Source: Pseudomonas abietaniphila (lineage in GTDB: Bacteria; Pseudomonadota; Gammaproteobacteria; Pseudomonadales; Pseudomonadaceae). From it: a stretch of DNA of 64,000 nucleotides. Within the stretch, counting starts at the first letter, position 1; the number at the start of each line of letters is the position of its first letter. The translations under genes and the position numbers were made by a program. The stretch covers positions 496,001-560,000 of the forward strand of contig NZ_CP155619.1 of the NCBI RefSeq assembly GCF_039697315.1, read 5' to 3'. Shown here piece after piece: positions 39,237 to 48,816 of this stretch. The notes under the pieces were generated by a model. The model was not told where the DNA came from. It made no database searches and saw only the letters and a program-made list of their open reading frames with translations.

Positions 39237-40673
39237 ATGCGACTGCAACCGGTCGACAGCCTTCTGCTGACGCGAACCAGCCTGATCGAGTATTTCCTGT
39301 TCGCCGTCCGGCTGGTTCATGGAGTGACAGCCGTTCTACCCGGCATCCTGATCCTCGCGTACTGGAAAGCCGAAACACCAATACCGCCTCAAAGCTACCT
39401 GATGGTGCAGGTCTTCTTCGGCGTGGTGTGCGTGTTGATGTTCCAAGCGCTGGGGGTTTATTCGGAAAGCATTTTCACCAACCGCTCCCGCTTCAAGATG
39501 ATCCTGTTCGTCTGGTCCTCTGCGTTTTGCGTGTTGTTGTTCATGCACAAAGCGATGAATCTCTTTGATTACATCACCCAGGAACAACTGATGGTGTGGT
39601 TCGTCGCCAGCCTGGTGATGTTCTGCGCCGACCGTTTGCTGCTCCTGCTGATCTACAAGCGCCTGATGGCACGTGGCTTCTTCCTGCAGAACGCAGTGAT
39701 TCTGGGCGCCACCGAGAATGGACAGCGCCTGGCCGAATACATGCTGCAGAACCAGGACATCCGCTCCGGGGTATTGGGGTTCATCGACGACCGCATCGGC
39801 CGCCTGCCGAAAACCATGGCCGGCCTGCCCCTGCTTGGGAACACCAAAGACCTGGAAGTCCTGATCCGCGAGGAAAAAGTCACCCAGGTGCTGGTCGCCC
39901 TGCCCTGGTCTGCGGAAAACCGCATGGATTACATCATTCGCGAGCTGCGCAGGCTGCCGGTCAACGTCTTGCTGGTGCCGGACATGGTCGCCTTCAGGCA
40001 CGCTCACAATCGCATCACCGAAGTGGCCAGCCTGCCGATGTTCAATGCCTCCGACGTCCCGTTGCGCGGCTGGTCGCCGTTGTTCAAGCGGGTCGAAGAC
40101 ATGGTGCTCTCGAGCCTGGCAATCCTGCTCCTCTCCCCGGTCATGCTGGTCATCGCCGCAGCCATCAAGCTGGACTCCCGAGGGCCGGTGCTGTTCTGGC
40201 AAAAACGCTATGGCTACAACAACCGGTTGATCACGGTGTGCAAATTTCGCTCGATGCACACCCATCAGGCGGACGCCACAGCAGAACAGCAGACCGTCAA
40301 GGGCGATACGCGGGTGACACGCGTCGGGCGTTTCATCCGCAAGACCAGCCTGGATGAGCTACCGCAATTGTTCAACGTCTTCGCGGGCAGCATGTCAATG
40401 GTGGGACCGCGCCCACATGCCACGGCCACCAAGGCCGCGGGCATTTTGTTCGAGCAAGCTGTCAAGGAGTACACCTCGCGTCATCGGGTCAAACCGGGCA
40501 TTACCGGACTGGCTCAGATCAACGGTTTTCGTGGTGAGACAGATACTGTGGAGAAGATCGAAAAGCGTGTCGAATTCGATCTTGAGTACATCGAAAACTG
40601 GTCCGTCTGGTTCGATCTATACATCCTATTGCGCACTGTTCCGGCAGTGCTCTTCTCTCGCGAGGCTTACTGA
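39237..40673 (+). CDS. pslA: Undecaprenyl-phosphate sugar phosphotransferase PslA
   Basis: Membrane enzyme that starts exopolysaccharide repeat-unit synthesis on undecaprenyl phosphate, 478 aa (PAO1 PslA 478). About four N-terminal TM helices and a CoA-binding-like domain (about 150-260; [17 protein letters not shown]) precede a re-entrant helix and a bacterial sugar transferase domain (about 285-478) with [30 protein letters not shown] and [17 protein letters not shown] precedes the ATG. It overlaps pslB by one base. First gene of the operon. Confidence 0.9.
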   Translation: MRLQPVDSLLLTRTSLIEYFLFAVRLVHGVTAVLPGILILAYWKAETPIPPQSYLMVQVFFGVVCVLMFQALGVYSESIFTNRSRFKMILFVWSSAFCVLLFMHKAMNLFDYITQEQLMVWFVASLVMFCADRLLLLLIYKRLMARGFFLQNAVILGATENGQRLAEYMLQNQDIRSGVLGFIDDRIGRLPKTMAGLPLLGNTKDLEVLIREEKVTQVLVALPWSAENRMDYIIRELRRLPVNVLLVPDMVAFRHAHNRITEVASLPMFNASDVPLRGWSPLFKRVEDMVLSSLAILLLSPVMLVIAAAIKLDSRGPVLFWQKRYGYNNRLITVCKFRSMHTHQADATAEQQTVKGDTRVTRVGRFIRKTSLDELPQLFNVFAGSMSMVGPRPHATATKAAGILFEQAVKEYTSRHRVKPGITGLAQINGFRGETDTVEKIEKRVEFDLEYIENWSVWFDLYILLRTVPAVLFSREAY

Positions 40674-42127
40674 TGGGCACCCTTATTCCCTGCATTATCG
40701 CCGGCGGTGCCGGCACCCGATTGTGGCCAGTTTCACGTGAAGCGATGCCAAAGCCCTTCATGCGCCTGCCAGATGGCGAAAGCCTGCTGCAAAAGACCTT
40801 CAACCGTGCCAGCAACCTGGACGGCGTCGAAAGCCTGCTGACGGTAACCAACCGGGAAGTCTACTTCCGGACCGTCGATGACTATCGCTTGTTGAACAAG
40901 AACAAGATCCACCTCGACTTTCTGCTGGAGCCGTTCGGACGCAACACCGCGCCCGCCATCGCCGCCGCCGCGCTGCATGTCCAGGCGCTGCACGGTGACG
41001 AGGCTCAGTTGCTGATCCTTCCTGCCGATCAGCTGATCCACGACGTGGAGGCGTTCGCCACGGCGGTCAAGGATGCCCGCAAGCTCGCTGATGAGGGCTG
41101 GCTGGTGACCTTCGGCCTGATTCCCACGCGCGCGGAAACCGGCTTTGGTTACATCGAAAAAGGCCAGGCCTTGAGTGACAAGGCCTACCAGGTCGCGCGA
41201 TTCGTCGAGAAGCCCGATGCGACCACCGCCAACGAGTACCTGAACGGTGGCCTGCACCTGTGGAACGCCGGGATGTTCTGCATGCGCGTCGACGTGCTGT
41301 TGCGCGAGCTGGAAACCCACGCACCCGATGTGCTGGCGGCCGTGCGTCACTGCCTTTCCCGGTGCAACAGCAAGGAAGGCAGCAACGAGCTGCAGATGGA
41401 ACTGGACGCCACCACCTTCGCCCAGGCACCGGACATCTCGATTGACTACGCCTTGATGGAGCGCTCGCAGAAAGTGGCCGTGGTGCCATGCGAGCTTGGC
41501 TGGAGCGACATCGGTTCCTGGTCAGCGATTCGCGAGCTGGCCCCGGCGGATGAAAACGGCAACCAGTGCAACGGTCAGGTGGTGCTGCACGACGTCACCA
41601 ACTGCTACATCGACTCCAAGAAGCGACTGGTCGGTGCCGTCGGTCTGGACAACCTGATCATTATCGACACCCCGGACGCCCTGTTGATTGCCGACGCCGA
41701 GCGCACCCAGGAAGTCAAACTCATTGCGCAGGAGCTCAAGCGCCAGGGCCATCCGGCGTACCTGCTGCACAACACCGTGACCCGGCCGTGGGGCACTTAC
41801 ACCGTCCTGGAAGAAGGCAAGCGCTTCAAGATCAAGCGCATCGTGGTCAAGCCCCAGGCGTCGTTGTCGCTGCAGATGCACCACCATCGCAGCGAACACT
41901 GGATCGTTGTCAGCGGCATGGCCCGCGTTACCAACGGCGAGCGCGAGTTCATGCTCGACACCAACGAATCGACCTTCATCAAGCCTGGCCACACTCACCG
42001 TCTGGTAAACCCCGGCGTGATCGATCTGGTGATGATCGAGGTACAGAGTGGCGAGTACCTGGGTGAAGACGACATCGTGCGTTTCACCGATGTGTACGGC
42101 CGCGTACCGGCTGCGCCGACGGTCTGA
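40673..42127 (+). CDS. pslB: Mannose-1-P guanylyltransferase / mannose-6-P isomerase PslB
   Basis: Bifunctional type II PMI-GMP enzyme, 484 aa. The nucleotidyltransferase domain begins CIIAGGAGTRLWPVSREAMP and includes FVEKPD and WNAGMF. The C-terminal cupin isomerase domain contains VTRPWGTYTVLEEGKRFKIK, QMHHHRSEHWIVVSG and KPGHTHRL. It makes GDP-mannose for Psl and other mannose polymers. The ATG overlaps the pslA stop (TGATG). It is related to AlgA and WbpW; context decides for psl. Confidence 0.92.
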   Translation: MGTLIPCIIAGGAGTRLWPVSREAMPKPFMRLPDGESLLQKTFNRASNLDGVESLLTVTNREVYFRTVDDYRLLNKNKIHLDFLLEPFGRNTAPAIAAAALHVQALHGDEAQLLILPADQLIHDVEAFATAVKDARKLADEGWLVTFGLIPTRAETGFGYIEKGQALSDKAYQVARFVEKPDATTANEYLNGGLHLWNAGMFCMRVDVLLRELETHAPDVLAAVRHCLSRCNSKEGSNELQMELDATTFAQAPDISIDYALMERSQKVAVVPCELGWSDIGSWSAIRELAPADENGNQCNGQVVLHDVTNCYIDSKKRLVGAVGLDNLIIIDTPDALLIADAERTQEVKLIAQELKRQGHPAYLLHNTVTRPWGTYTVLEEGKRFKIKRIVVKPQASLSLQMHHHRSEHWIVVSGMARVTNGEREFMLDTNESTFIKPGHTHRLVNPGVIDLVMIEVQSGEYLGEDDIVRFTDVYGRVPAAPTV

Positions 42128-42319
42128 TGAAACCCTGAACCGGCCGCGCGTGTCGCGGCTGACACCTCTTTAACGCAGCGAGGCACTCGTTCTCCCCTGA
42201 GCATTACCCCGCCCACGGCCATGCCGGGGCACTTCAGACATTGGACTTGGCGGTATCGCCGACATGATTGTTTTACCCGCAAGGGAGCCGTATTCATGCA
42301 TGACAGGAGTTCTGGACCA
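42128..42319 (+). other. Intergenic gap where pslC lies in P. aeruginosa
   Basis: 190 bases between pslB and pslD, with two GC hairpins (GGCCGCG...CGCGGC and CCCCGcccac...GCCGGGG). No remnant of the pslC glycosyltransferase is readable. It may hold an internal promoter or attenuator. Confidence 0.4.
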
Positions 42320-43093
42320 ATGAAAAATACGCTGCTGCTCGCCAGCGTACTGCTGCTGTGCGCGTGTAACACGCCCGCACGGATCGGGCTGCCGGAATCA
42401 CCGGAAATCAAGGCCGCACAGGATGCAGGCCGAGCCCTGGCCGGCAAACCGCTGCCGCCTGAACGCATCCACGCCGGCGACACCCTGCGTATCGTGCGCA
42501 ACACCGGCGAAGCGCCTTCGATCTCGGCGTTCACCGCCAACTCCATCTATGAGCTGACGCTGTTCCCGGTGCTCAACGACGGTACGTTTTCCTACCCGTA
42601 CATCGGTTCAGTGAAAGCGGCCGGGTTGACCGTGCCGCAGCTCACCCAAGTGCTGGAAGACAAGCTTGCACCGGTCTACCGGGAAACCGCGCTGACCATC
42701 AACATCAGCCAGGCGCCCAGCAACATGGTGTTCGTGGGAGGCGCGGTGCGCAATCCGGCCAACCTGCCCGTGTCGGTGGTCACCAACCTTGAGCAGGCGC
42801 TGGTGGGGGCCGGGGGTATTAACCCGGATGCCGATGCGCGCCTCGTCGCGTTGCTGCGTCAGGGCGACGACGGCCTCTACAAGACGTATTTCTTCGATTA
42901 CAGCAAGCTTCTCTACGCGGGCAGTGGAGGCCCGACGGCGCCGGTGTTGTTGCAGCGCGGTGATGTTGTGTTCGTCCCCAAATCCGGGGTCGGCAACAAG
43001 ATCGACGGCGTGAATCTGTACTTCAACCAGTTGATCCCCTTCTCGAAATCGTTGGGCTTCGGTGTGAATTACAACCTGCGCGACAACAACTAA
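42320..43093 (+). CDS. pslD: Polysaccharide export outer-membrane lipoprotein PslD
   Basis: Wza-family export protein, 257 aa (PAO1 PslD 256). The lipoprotein signal LLLASVLLLCAC gives an acylated Cys. The Poly_export domain (about 50-140) has DTLRIVRNTGE and GTFSYPYIGSVKAAGLTVPQ; a SLBB domain follows (VFVGGAVRNPANLPV). Two starts are possible, 42296 and 42320, each with a ribosome-binding site; the shorter gives a typical lipoprotein signal. It forms the outer-membrane exit together with PslE. Confidence 0.88.
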   Translation: MKNTLLLASVLLLCACNTPARIGLPESPEIKAAQDAGRALAGKPLPPERIHAGDTLRIVRNTGEAPSISAFTANSIYELTLFPVLNDGTFSYPYIGSVKAAGLTVPQLTQVLEDKLAPVYRETALTINISQAPSNMVFVGGAVRNPANLPVSVVTNLEQALVGAGGINPDADARLVALLRQGDDGLYKTYFFDYSKLLYAGSGGPTAPVLLQRGDVVFVPKSGVGNKIDGVNLYFNQLIPFSKSLGFGVNYNLRDNN

Positions 43094-43111
43094 TCGGAAG
43101 GGACCGCCGAC

Positions 43112-45106
43112 ATGATAACCATCCGCTCATTCCGCGATTTATTGCGCCTGTATTTCATCTTCCGACGCGAGGTGCAGATCACTGTGGTGGCGACGTTCGC
43201 GATCATCGTGCTCGGCGCATTCCTTTTGCCTAACCGGTACGAATCCACTGCCCTGTTGCTGGTCAAGCCTGGCCGTGACACCAGCACCGTGCCGATCGAA
43301 CTCGCTGACCGGCAGTCGATCGCCGTGCCGAGTGCCCTGCGCGACCCCTTGCTCGACGAAGAGCGCATGCTGACGGGTCGCCCGATCATCCGGCTGGTCG
43401 TGCAGCAGTACATGGAAAAGCTGGCCGATGCACCGAAGCCCTCGGGCGTTTTCGCCACGATCAAAAACGCCCCGGGCGAGGTGTTCCGCGCCATCGTCAA
43501 TGTCCTTCGCAGTGGGTTGGAAATGCTCGGACTGGTCGAGGCCCGCTCGCCGGAAGAGCGCCTCGCGGAAGACCTGGAAAAGAATTTCAAAGCCAGTCAC
43601 GAACCGGGCTCTTCGGTGATGGAGCTGACCTTCACCTGGAACGATCCCGAGGTGGCCCAGGCGGTGTTGAAAAGCTGGGTAGATGAGTACGGCAACGAGC
43701 GTGCCCGGACCCTGGGGCGGGTAAACCTCTACGCGTTCTACGAACAGGAGGTCAAGGACACGCAAGCCAACATTCTCTCTCACAAGCACGACATCCAGAC
43801 CCTGCTCGACCAGTTGGGCACCGTGAGCATCAATCAACGGCTGGCCGACATCGCTCAGGGCCTGAATGACCTGCGCACCGAGCGCAACAACACCGCCCGT
43901 TCCATTGCCTCGACCAAGGCCGGGATGGACAAGATTCAGGAGCAGATCAACAAGCAGACCCGGCTGATCAGTTCAGGCAAGGAGCTGGCCCTCAACCCGA
44001 GCCGTCAGGACTTGCAAAACCGCATCAACAGCAAGGAAGTCGAGCGTCAGGAACTGTTGCGCTCGTTCAAGGAAAGCGCGCCTCCGGTCCAGGCGCTGGA
44101 CAATGAGATCAAGAACCTCAAAGCACTGTGGGCCAGTCAGGCAACGACCGTGCAACGCTCTGAAAACATTGCGCCCAATCCATTGTTCACCCGCCTGCAA
44201 AACATCCTCAACGACCAGCAGGCCAGTTACACCCGGCTGCTGGTGCAGCGAGAGCAACTCGACGCACAACTCGCTCAACTGGAGAAGGACCGGACCCAGG
44301 CACTGGACCTCGAACCCAAATTCTCGCGGCTGCAAAACGAGCTGAATGCCGAGGAAAAGAACTTCATTCTTTACACCGACAGCCTGGAAAAGGCACGCAT
44401 CGACCGCGAGCTGGATAACAAGCGCATCAGCAACATTGCGATCATCGAACAAGCCACGCTCAACCCCAGCCGGGTATTTCCGAAAAGCCTGTTGATGTTG
44501 CTGCTGGCCATTCCGTTGAGTCTGGGTGTAGGCCTGTTAGCCCTGTATCTGTTCTACCTGCTGGACCAGCGCATCCACGACGGCGACAAGATCGAAGCGC
44601 AGTTCGGGGTGCCGTTGTGGACCAGTCTGCAGGACACCAGCATCGCGCAGCCGCATCGCAACAGCGCCTTCATCGCCAGTCTGTATCGCCTGTACAGCGT
44701 GCTGCCGCTCAACCAGGTGCCCGAAAAAGGGCTCAGCATCGGGCTGACATCGGCGCACTCGGGCGAAGGGGTGAGCTTCGTCGTCGAACACCTGCGCACG
44801 CTCCTTGAAGAGCATGGCCACAGCGTCCGTGTGGGGGATGGACGCGCGGCACAACCCGGTGAAATCCAGCTGATCGCTGCGTCCGATTTCTATTCGAACC
44901 AGCAAGCCTTCGTGCACTTGCGCGATGCCGACCTCATCGTGCTGGTGGTCCGGGCAGAAAGCTCCACCGTACCGATGCTGCAAAACGCACTGACGACGCT
45001 GACGACCGCGTTCAAGCATGTCGACGGCATCATTCTCAATCGTCGTCGCTTTGAAATTCCGGAAGGCGTCCTGGCCTGGATCGGCCGTTTCCGGAGGCAG
45101 CATTAA
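43112..45106 (+). CDS. pslE: Polysaccharide co-polymerase PslE (Wzc-like, degenerate kinase domain)
   Basis: Inner-membrane chain-length/export protein, 664 aa (PAO1 PslE 662). An N-terminal Wzz domain with a TM segment at about 24-42, a long periplasmic coiled coil (about 180-420; KEVERQELLRSFKES), a second TM at about 452-476, and a C-terminal P-loop-like domain. The P-loop reads TSAHSGEGVS, without the Lys of Walker A, and no Tyr cluster ends the protein, so kinase activity is unlikely. Follows pslD by 18 bases. Confidence 0.88.
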   Translation: MITIRSFRDLLRLYFIFRREVQITVVATFAIIVLGAFLLPNRYESTALLLVKPGRDTSTVPIELADRQSIAVPSALRDPLLDEERMLTGRPIIRLVVQQYMEKLADAPKPSGVFATIKNAPGEVFRAIVNVLRSGLEMLGLVEARSPEERLAEDLEKNFKASHEPGSSVMELTFTWNDPEVAQAVLKSWVDEYGNERARTLGRVNLYAFYEQEVKDTQANILSHKHDIQTLLDQLGTVSINQRLADIAQGLNDLRTERNNTARSIASTKAGMDKIQEQINKQTRLISSGKELALNPSRQDLQNRINSKEVERQELLRSFKESAPPVQALDNEIKNLKALWASQATTVQRSENIAPNPLFTRLQNILNDQQASYTRLLVQREQLDAQLAQLEKDRTQALDLEPKFSRLQNELNAEEKNFILYTDSLEKARIDRELDNKRISNIAIIEQATLNPSRVFPKSLLMLLLAIPLSLGVGLLALYLFYLLDQRIHDGDKIEAQFGVPLWTSLQDTSIAQPHRNSAFIASLYRLYSVLPLNQVPEKGLSIGLTSAHSGEGVSFVVEHLRTLLEEHGHSVRVGDGRAAQPGEIQLIAASDFYSNQQAFVHLRDADLIVLVVRAESSTVPMLQNALTTLTTAFKHVDGIILNRRRFEIPEGVLAWIGRFRRQH

Positions 45107-45107
45107 C

Positions 45108-46289
45108 ATGCAGATTGCCCTGCTCGCCCCTCTGCCGCCAGAACAGAACGGCATCGCCGATTACGCCGGCCACCTCAAGCAAGCCCTTGAGGAGATGGGG
45201 GTGCGGGTCAGAACGCCGCTGCAAGGAGTTGGCAACGATCCCCACGCGGCCCGTCGGCGTGTGGCCGATGCCGACTGGGCCGGCATTGACCTGGTGCATG
45301 CTGAAATCGGCGGCGGACGACTGGCCGAATTCCATGCGTTGCGCGCGTTGCGTAAGATGTACCCGCAGTTGCCCCTGACCGCTACGGTTCACGACCCTGA
45401 ACGTCTTGTCTGGCGTCGGCACAGTTTGCCCTGGCCACTGTCGCTGGCGGCGTCGCTGCGCTCACCCCTGCCTGAAATCGCGACCGTGCTCGCCGACCCG
45501 CTCTGCTTGCGCGAGGAACGTCAGCTGGCGCGGCAATTGACCCGACTGGTGACCCTGACCCACATCGGGAATCGCTGCCTGCAACAACGCATGGGGCTGC
45601 AACAGGCACAGATGGCGGTGATCCCCCACGGCAATCTGCCGATCACACCGTTGCCGTTGCCTGCTCTGCAACCGCTCAAGCTGCTTTATTTCGGTTTCAT
45701 CTACCGGGGTAAGGGCATTGAGGATCTGCTCGAATCCCTGGCGCAGCTGTTCGTCGAAAAACCCGCTTTGCGCGCCCGCGTGCGCCTGACCCTGGCGGGC
45801 GGCAGTGAGCCTGAAATGGCGTTCGGCCCCTCGGGCAGCTACCTGGAACAACTGCGTCAGCGTATCCGTGAGCTGGGGCTGACAGACCTGATCGGCTGGC
45901 ACCTGGACCTACCGGCTGCCGATATCCCACGTGTGATCCAGGCGCATCACGTGATGGTGCTGCCGTATCGGGAGTCGAGCAAGCTGAAGATCCTCGGCAA
46001 ACTGCGCGGCACCAGCGGCGCTCTCTCGTGGGCCACGGCCTGCGGGCGGGGCGTGATCACCTCCGACGCCCGCTCGTTTGCCGAAGAGGTGTCCCACGGT
46101 AATGGCGAAATTTATCCGCAAGGCAACGTTCCCGCGCTGACGTCGGCGTTGTCTCGCCTGTGCGAGCAGCCCCAAATCGCCCAGACGTGGGCCGACCGAG
46201 CGTCTACGCTGGGACGCGAGCGGGTCTGGAGCCTGACCGCCGAACGTTTTCACACACTTTTCCAACAGGCCTGCGGGGTTCGTCGATGA
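45108..46289 (+). CDS. pslF: Glycosyltransferase PslF
   Basis: GT-B fold cytoplasmic glycosyltransferase, 393 aa (PAO1 PslF 395). The N-terminal domain begins IALLAPLPPEQNGIADYAGH. The C-terminal donor-binding domain includes LKLLYFGFIYRGKGIEDLLE, VRLTLAGGSEP and the acidic loop around LPYRESSKLKI. CGGAGG lies before the ATG. The start two bases after pslE implies coupling. Sugar specificity is not predictable. Confidence 0.87.
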   Translation: MQIALLAPLPPEQNGIADYAGHLKQALEEMGVRVRTPLQGVGNDPHAARRRVADADWAGIDLVHAEIGGGRLAEFHALRALRKMYPQLPLTATVHDPERLVWRRHSLPWPLSLAASLRSPLPEIATVLADPLCLREERQLARQLTRLVTLTHIGNRCLQQRMGLQQAQMAVIPHGNLPITPLPLPALQPLKLLYFGFIYRGKGIEDLLESLAQLFVEKPALRARVRLTLAGGSEPEMAFGPSGSYLEQLRQRIRELGLTDLIGWHLDLPAADIPRVIQAHHVMVLPYRESSKLKILGKLRGTSGALSWATACGRGVITSDARSFAEEVSHGNGEIYPQGNVPALTSALSRLCEQPQIAQTWADRASTLGRERVWSLTAERFHTLFQQACGVRR

Positions 46290-47599
46290 AGGGCAGAGCG
46301 TTACGGGCAATGGCAGTGGTCGGCGTCTGTGCGTTGACGTTGAGCAGTCCGGTGGTGGAGGCCGAGACTGTGTTGCGAGGGCAACGGGCAGTGACCTGGA
46401 AGGATTTTCTGGGGGTTAACGTGCAATTCCACTATTTCACCCCGGACATCTACCAGAAGCAGATGGCGCGGCTCGACGAGCTGGGGCTGAACTGGATTCG
46501 CTGGACGTTGCACTGGCCGATTCTGGAACCGGCGCCGGGGCAGTACAACCTGGCTGACCTGGACGCCGCGATGGCCGCTGCCGCGCCCCACCACTACAGC
46601 ACGGTGGCGTACCTGGTAGGTTCGGCAACCTTCGACAGCAGTGGACCGCAGGGCGCGAGCAACGCGGATCAGTACCCGCCACGCGACAACAGCATCTTTG
46701 CCGAACGCATGACCGCCCTCGCCCAGCATTACCCGCAAGTCAGCCACTGGCAGGTCTGGAACGAGCCCAACATCATCTGGCTGCCGCAAGCGGATCCCGT
46801 CGCCTATTACAACCTGCTGACGCAGACCGCCAGCGCCATCCGCACCGCGTTGCCCGGCAAGCCGATCGTCACCGCCGGCGTCGCCTATTACGGGCAAATG
46901 CGCGGCTCCACCGCTTACATGCTGCAATCCATGGTCGACCAGGGCCTGGCCAGTCAAAACATCACGGCGGCCTACCACCCGTATTCCGAATACCCGGAAG
47001 GCGACTCGATCGGCGACCGGGATTTTCTGGTGCGTGGCAATGCCCTGAACAAGAGCCTGCATGACGCAGGCGTTAAAGACGTCTGGGCCACTGAATGGGG
47101 CTGGTCGAGCTACAAAGGCCCGGTGGAGATGCAGCACATCGTCGGGCTCGACGGCCAGGCCGACTACACGCTGCGCCGGTTGGCCATGATGAGCACGATG
47201 GATTATCAGCGCATCTTTCTGTTCAACCTGAGCGATCTCGATCAACGTGCCAGCGCCCGCGATCGAGGCTACGGGCTGGTGGACCTCAATGGCGAACCAA
47301 AGCCGGTGTACACCGCGCTGAAAAACTTTTTCGGCATCACCGGCCCGACGCTCATGCCTGCCGATCCACCGCCTGCACTGGCGATCCCCGAAGACCTGTA
47401 CGCCGTCGCCTGGAACCGTGCGGACGGCGCTCATCTGTTGATGGCCTGGAGCGCCAGCAGCGCGCACCTGAACTTCCCTGGCATCAAGACCGCCACACTG
47501 TATGACCCGCTGACCGGCAACCACAGCGAACTGGCCAGCGCAAAGGGCGTCGATGTGCCGCTGACGCCCACCCTGCAAATTCTCGTCTGGAAGCCCTGA
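46286..47599 (+). CDS. pslG: PslG glycoside hydrolase (GH39)
   Basis: Periplasmic endo-glycosidase of 437 aa (PAO1 PslG 442). N-terminal hydrophobic signal (residues 8-26) then a TIM-barrel. Acid/base Glu160 in WQVWNEPNIIW and nucleophile Glu270 in VWATEWGWSS correspond in position to E165 and E276 of PAO1 PslG. A C-terminal beta-sandwich follows (about 370-437). Known members cut Psl or its lipid-linked precursor and can disperse biofilm. Overlaps pslF by ATGA. Confidence 0.92.
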   Translation: MKGRALRAMAVVGVCALTLSSPVVEAETVLRGQRAVTWKDFLGVNVQFHYFTPDIYQKQMARLDELGLNWIRWTLHWPILEPAPGQYNLADLDAAMAAAAPHHYSTVAYLVGSATFDSSGPQGASNADQYPPRDNSIFAERMTALAQHYPQVSHWQVWNEPNIIWLPQADPVAYYNLLTQTASAIRTALPGKPIVTAGVAYYGQMRGSTAYMLQSMVDQGLASQNITAAYHPYSEYPEGDSIGDRDFLVRGNALNKSLHDAGVKDVWATEWGWSSYKGPVEMQHIVGLDGQADYTLRRLAMMSTMDYQRIFLFNLSDLDQRASARDRGYGLVDLNGEPKPVYTALKNFFGITGPTLMPADPPPALAIPEDLYAVAWNRADGAHLLMAWSASSAHLNFPGIKTATLYDPLTGNHSELASAKGVDVPLTPTLQILVWKP

Positions 47600-47601
47600 C
47601 C

Positions 47602-48816
47602 ATGCGCATTCTCTGGACATTGCCCTACCTGCCCTGGCCCACCACCAGCGGCGGCAAGACCCGGCAGTATCATCTGCTGCGCAACCTGGCCGCGCGGGGT
47701 CATCGCATCACGTTGCTGGTGCAGTCCAAGACCGAACTGGACGACGACACCCGCGCCGCGCTCGAACCGTGGCTGGAGCGGCTGATCGTGATCCCGCGGC
47801 GACCGTTGCGCAGCGTTCGCACGCTGCTCGCAGTGGCGTTCGCCAGACCGCCGATGCTCGCCAGCGCGAACGGTTTCTCGGCGCCGCTGCAACAGCAATT
47901 CGAAGCCTTGCTGCAAGAGCAATGGGACGTGATCCAGATTGAGCACAGCTACAGCTTTCAGCCCTTCGAAGAGCCGCTACGTCGCACCGGCAAGCACTTC
48001 ATCATGACCGAACACAACGTTGAATCCGGCCTCGGCGCCGCCAGCTATCACCACTTCCCGGAGTGGGCGCGCCCGTTCACCCGCTTTGATCAGTGGCGTT
48101 ACAGGCAATGGGAAGCACGCGTGTTCCGCCAGACCCGCGAACTGATCGCAGTCACCGAAGAAGACGCCAAGGGCCTGGCCCGGTTGAGCGCCAGAGCCAC
48201 GGCGGTGGTGGTCAACGGCGTCGACTGCGATTACTACGCCAAAGTCTCCCCCGACCGCTACAGCCGACGCCTGCTGTTCATTGGCAACTACGAATACGGG
48301 CCGAATCTGGACGCTATGGAATGGGCGCTCGAACACATCATGCCCAAGGTCTGGAACCTCGACCCGATGGTGCGCATGACCGTAGGCGGCTATGCGCTGC
48401 CTGAAGAATGGAAAGAACGCTGGGCCGATCCGCGCATCGACTGGCTGGGGTTTGTGCCGGACCTGCGCACGGTCCAGAAGGAAGCGGCGATCTTCTTTGC
48501 GCCGCTGCGTGAAGGGGGCGGCTCCAAGCTCAAAGTGCTGGAGGCCATGGCCGCGGGCCTTGCAGTGGTCACCACCGAGCAAGGCTGTTCGGGGTTAAAC
48601 GTGATCAATGGCACGCACTACCTGGGGTGCGAGGACGCACACGGTCTGGCGCTGCTGCTCGTTGAGGCCATCGAGCAACCCGCTCGACTGGCGAAAATCG
48701 GCGAGGCGGGCCGTGCCTACGTGCGCAGGCACCATGACTGGTCGGTGTCGGCCGCGCAGCTGGAAGGCATCTACTCTCGGGTTCACCAGCAGGAGGACGC
48801 TGACGCATGCGTGTAG
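47602..48816 (+). CDS. pslH: Glycosyltransferase PslH
   Basis: GT4-like glycosyltransferase, 404 aa (PAO1 402). GT-B signatures: N-terminal PYLPWPTTSGGKTRQYHLLR, then LFIGNYEYGPNLDAMEW, and the donor motif FFAPLREGGGSKLKVLEAMA with its E-x7-E-like spacing. Starts two bases after pslG and overlaps pslI by ten bases. Adds one sugar of the repeat unit on the cytoplasmic face. Confidence 0.88.
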   Translation: MRILWTLPYLPWPTTSGGKTRQYHLLRNLAARGHRITLLVQSKTELDDDTRAALEPWLERLIVIPRRPLRSVRTLLAVAFARPPMLASANGFSAPLQQQFEALLQEQWDVIQIEHSYSFQPFEEPLRRTGKHFIMTEHNVESGLGAASYHHFPEWARPFTRFDQWRYRQWEARVFRQTRELIAVTEEDAKGLARLSARATAVVVNGVDCDYYAKVSPDRYSRRLLFIGNYEYGPNLDAMEWALEHIMPKVWNLDPMVRMTVGGYALPEEWKERWADPRIDWLGFVPDLRTVQKEAAIFFAPLREGGGSKLKVLEAMAAGLAVVTTEQGCSGLNVINGTHYLGCEDAHGLALLLVEAIEQPARLAKIGEAGRAYVRRHHDWSVSAAQLEGIYSRVHQQEDADACV

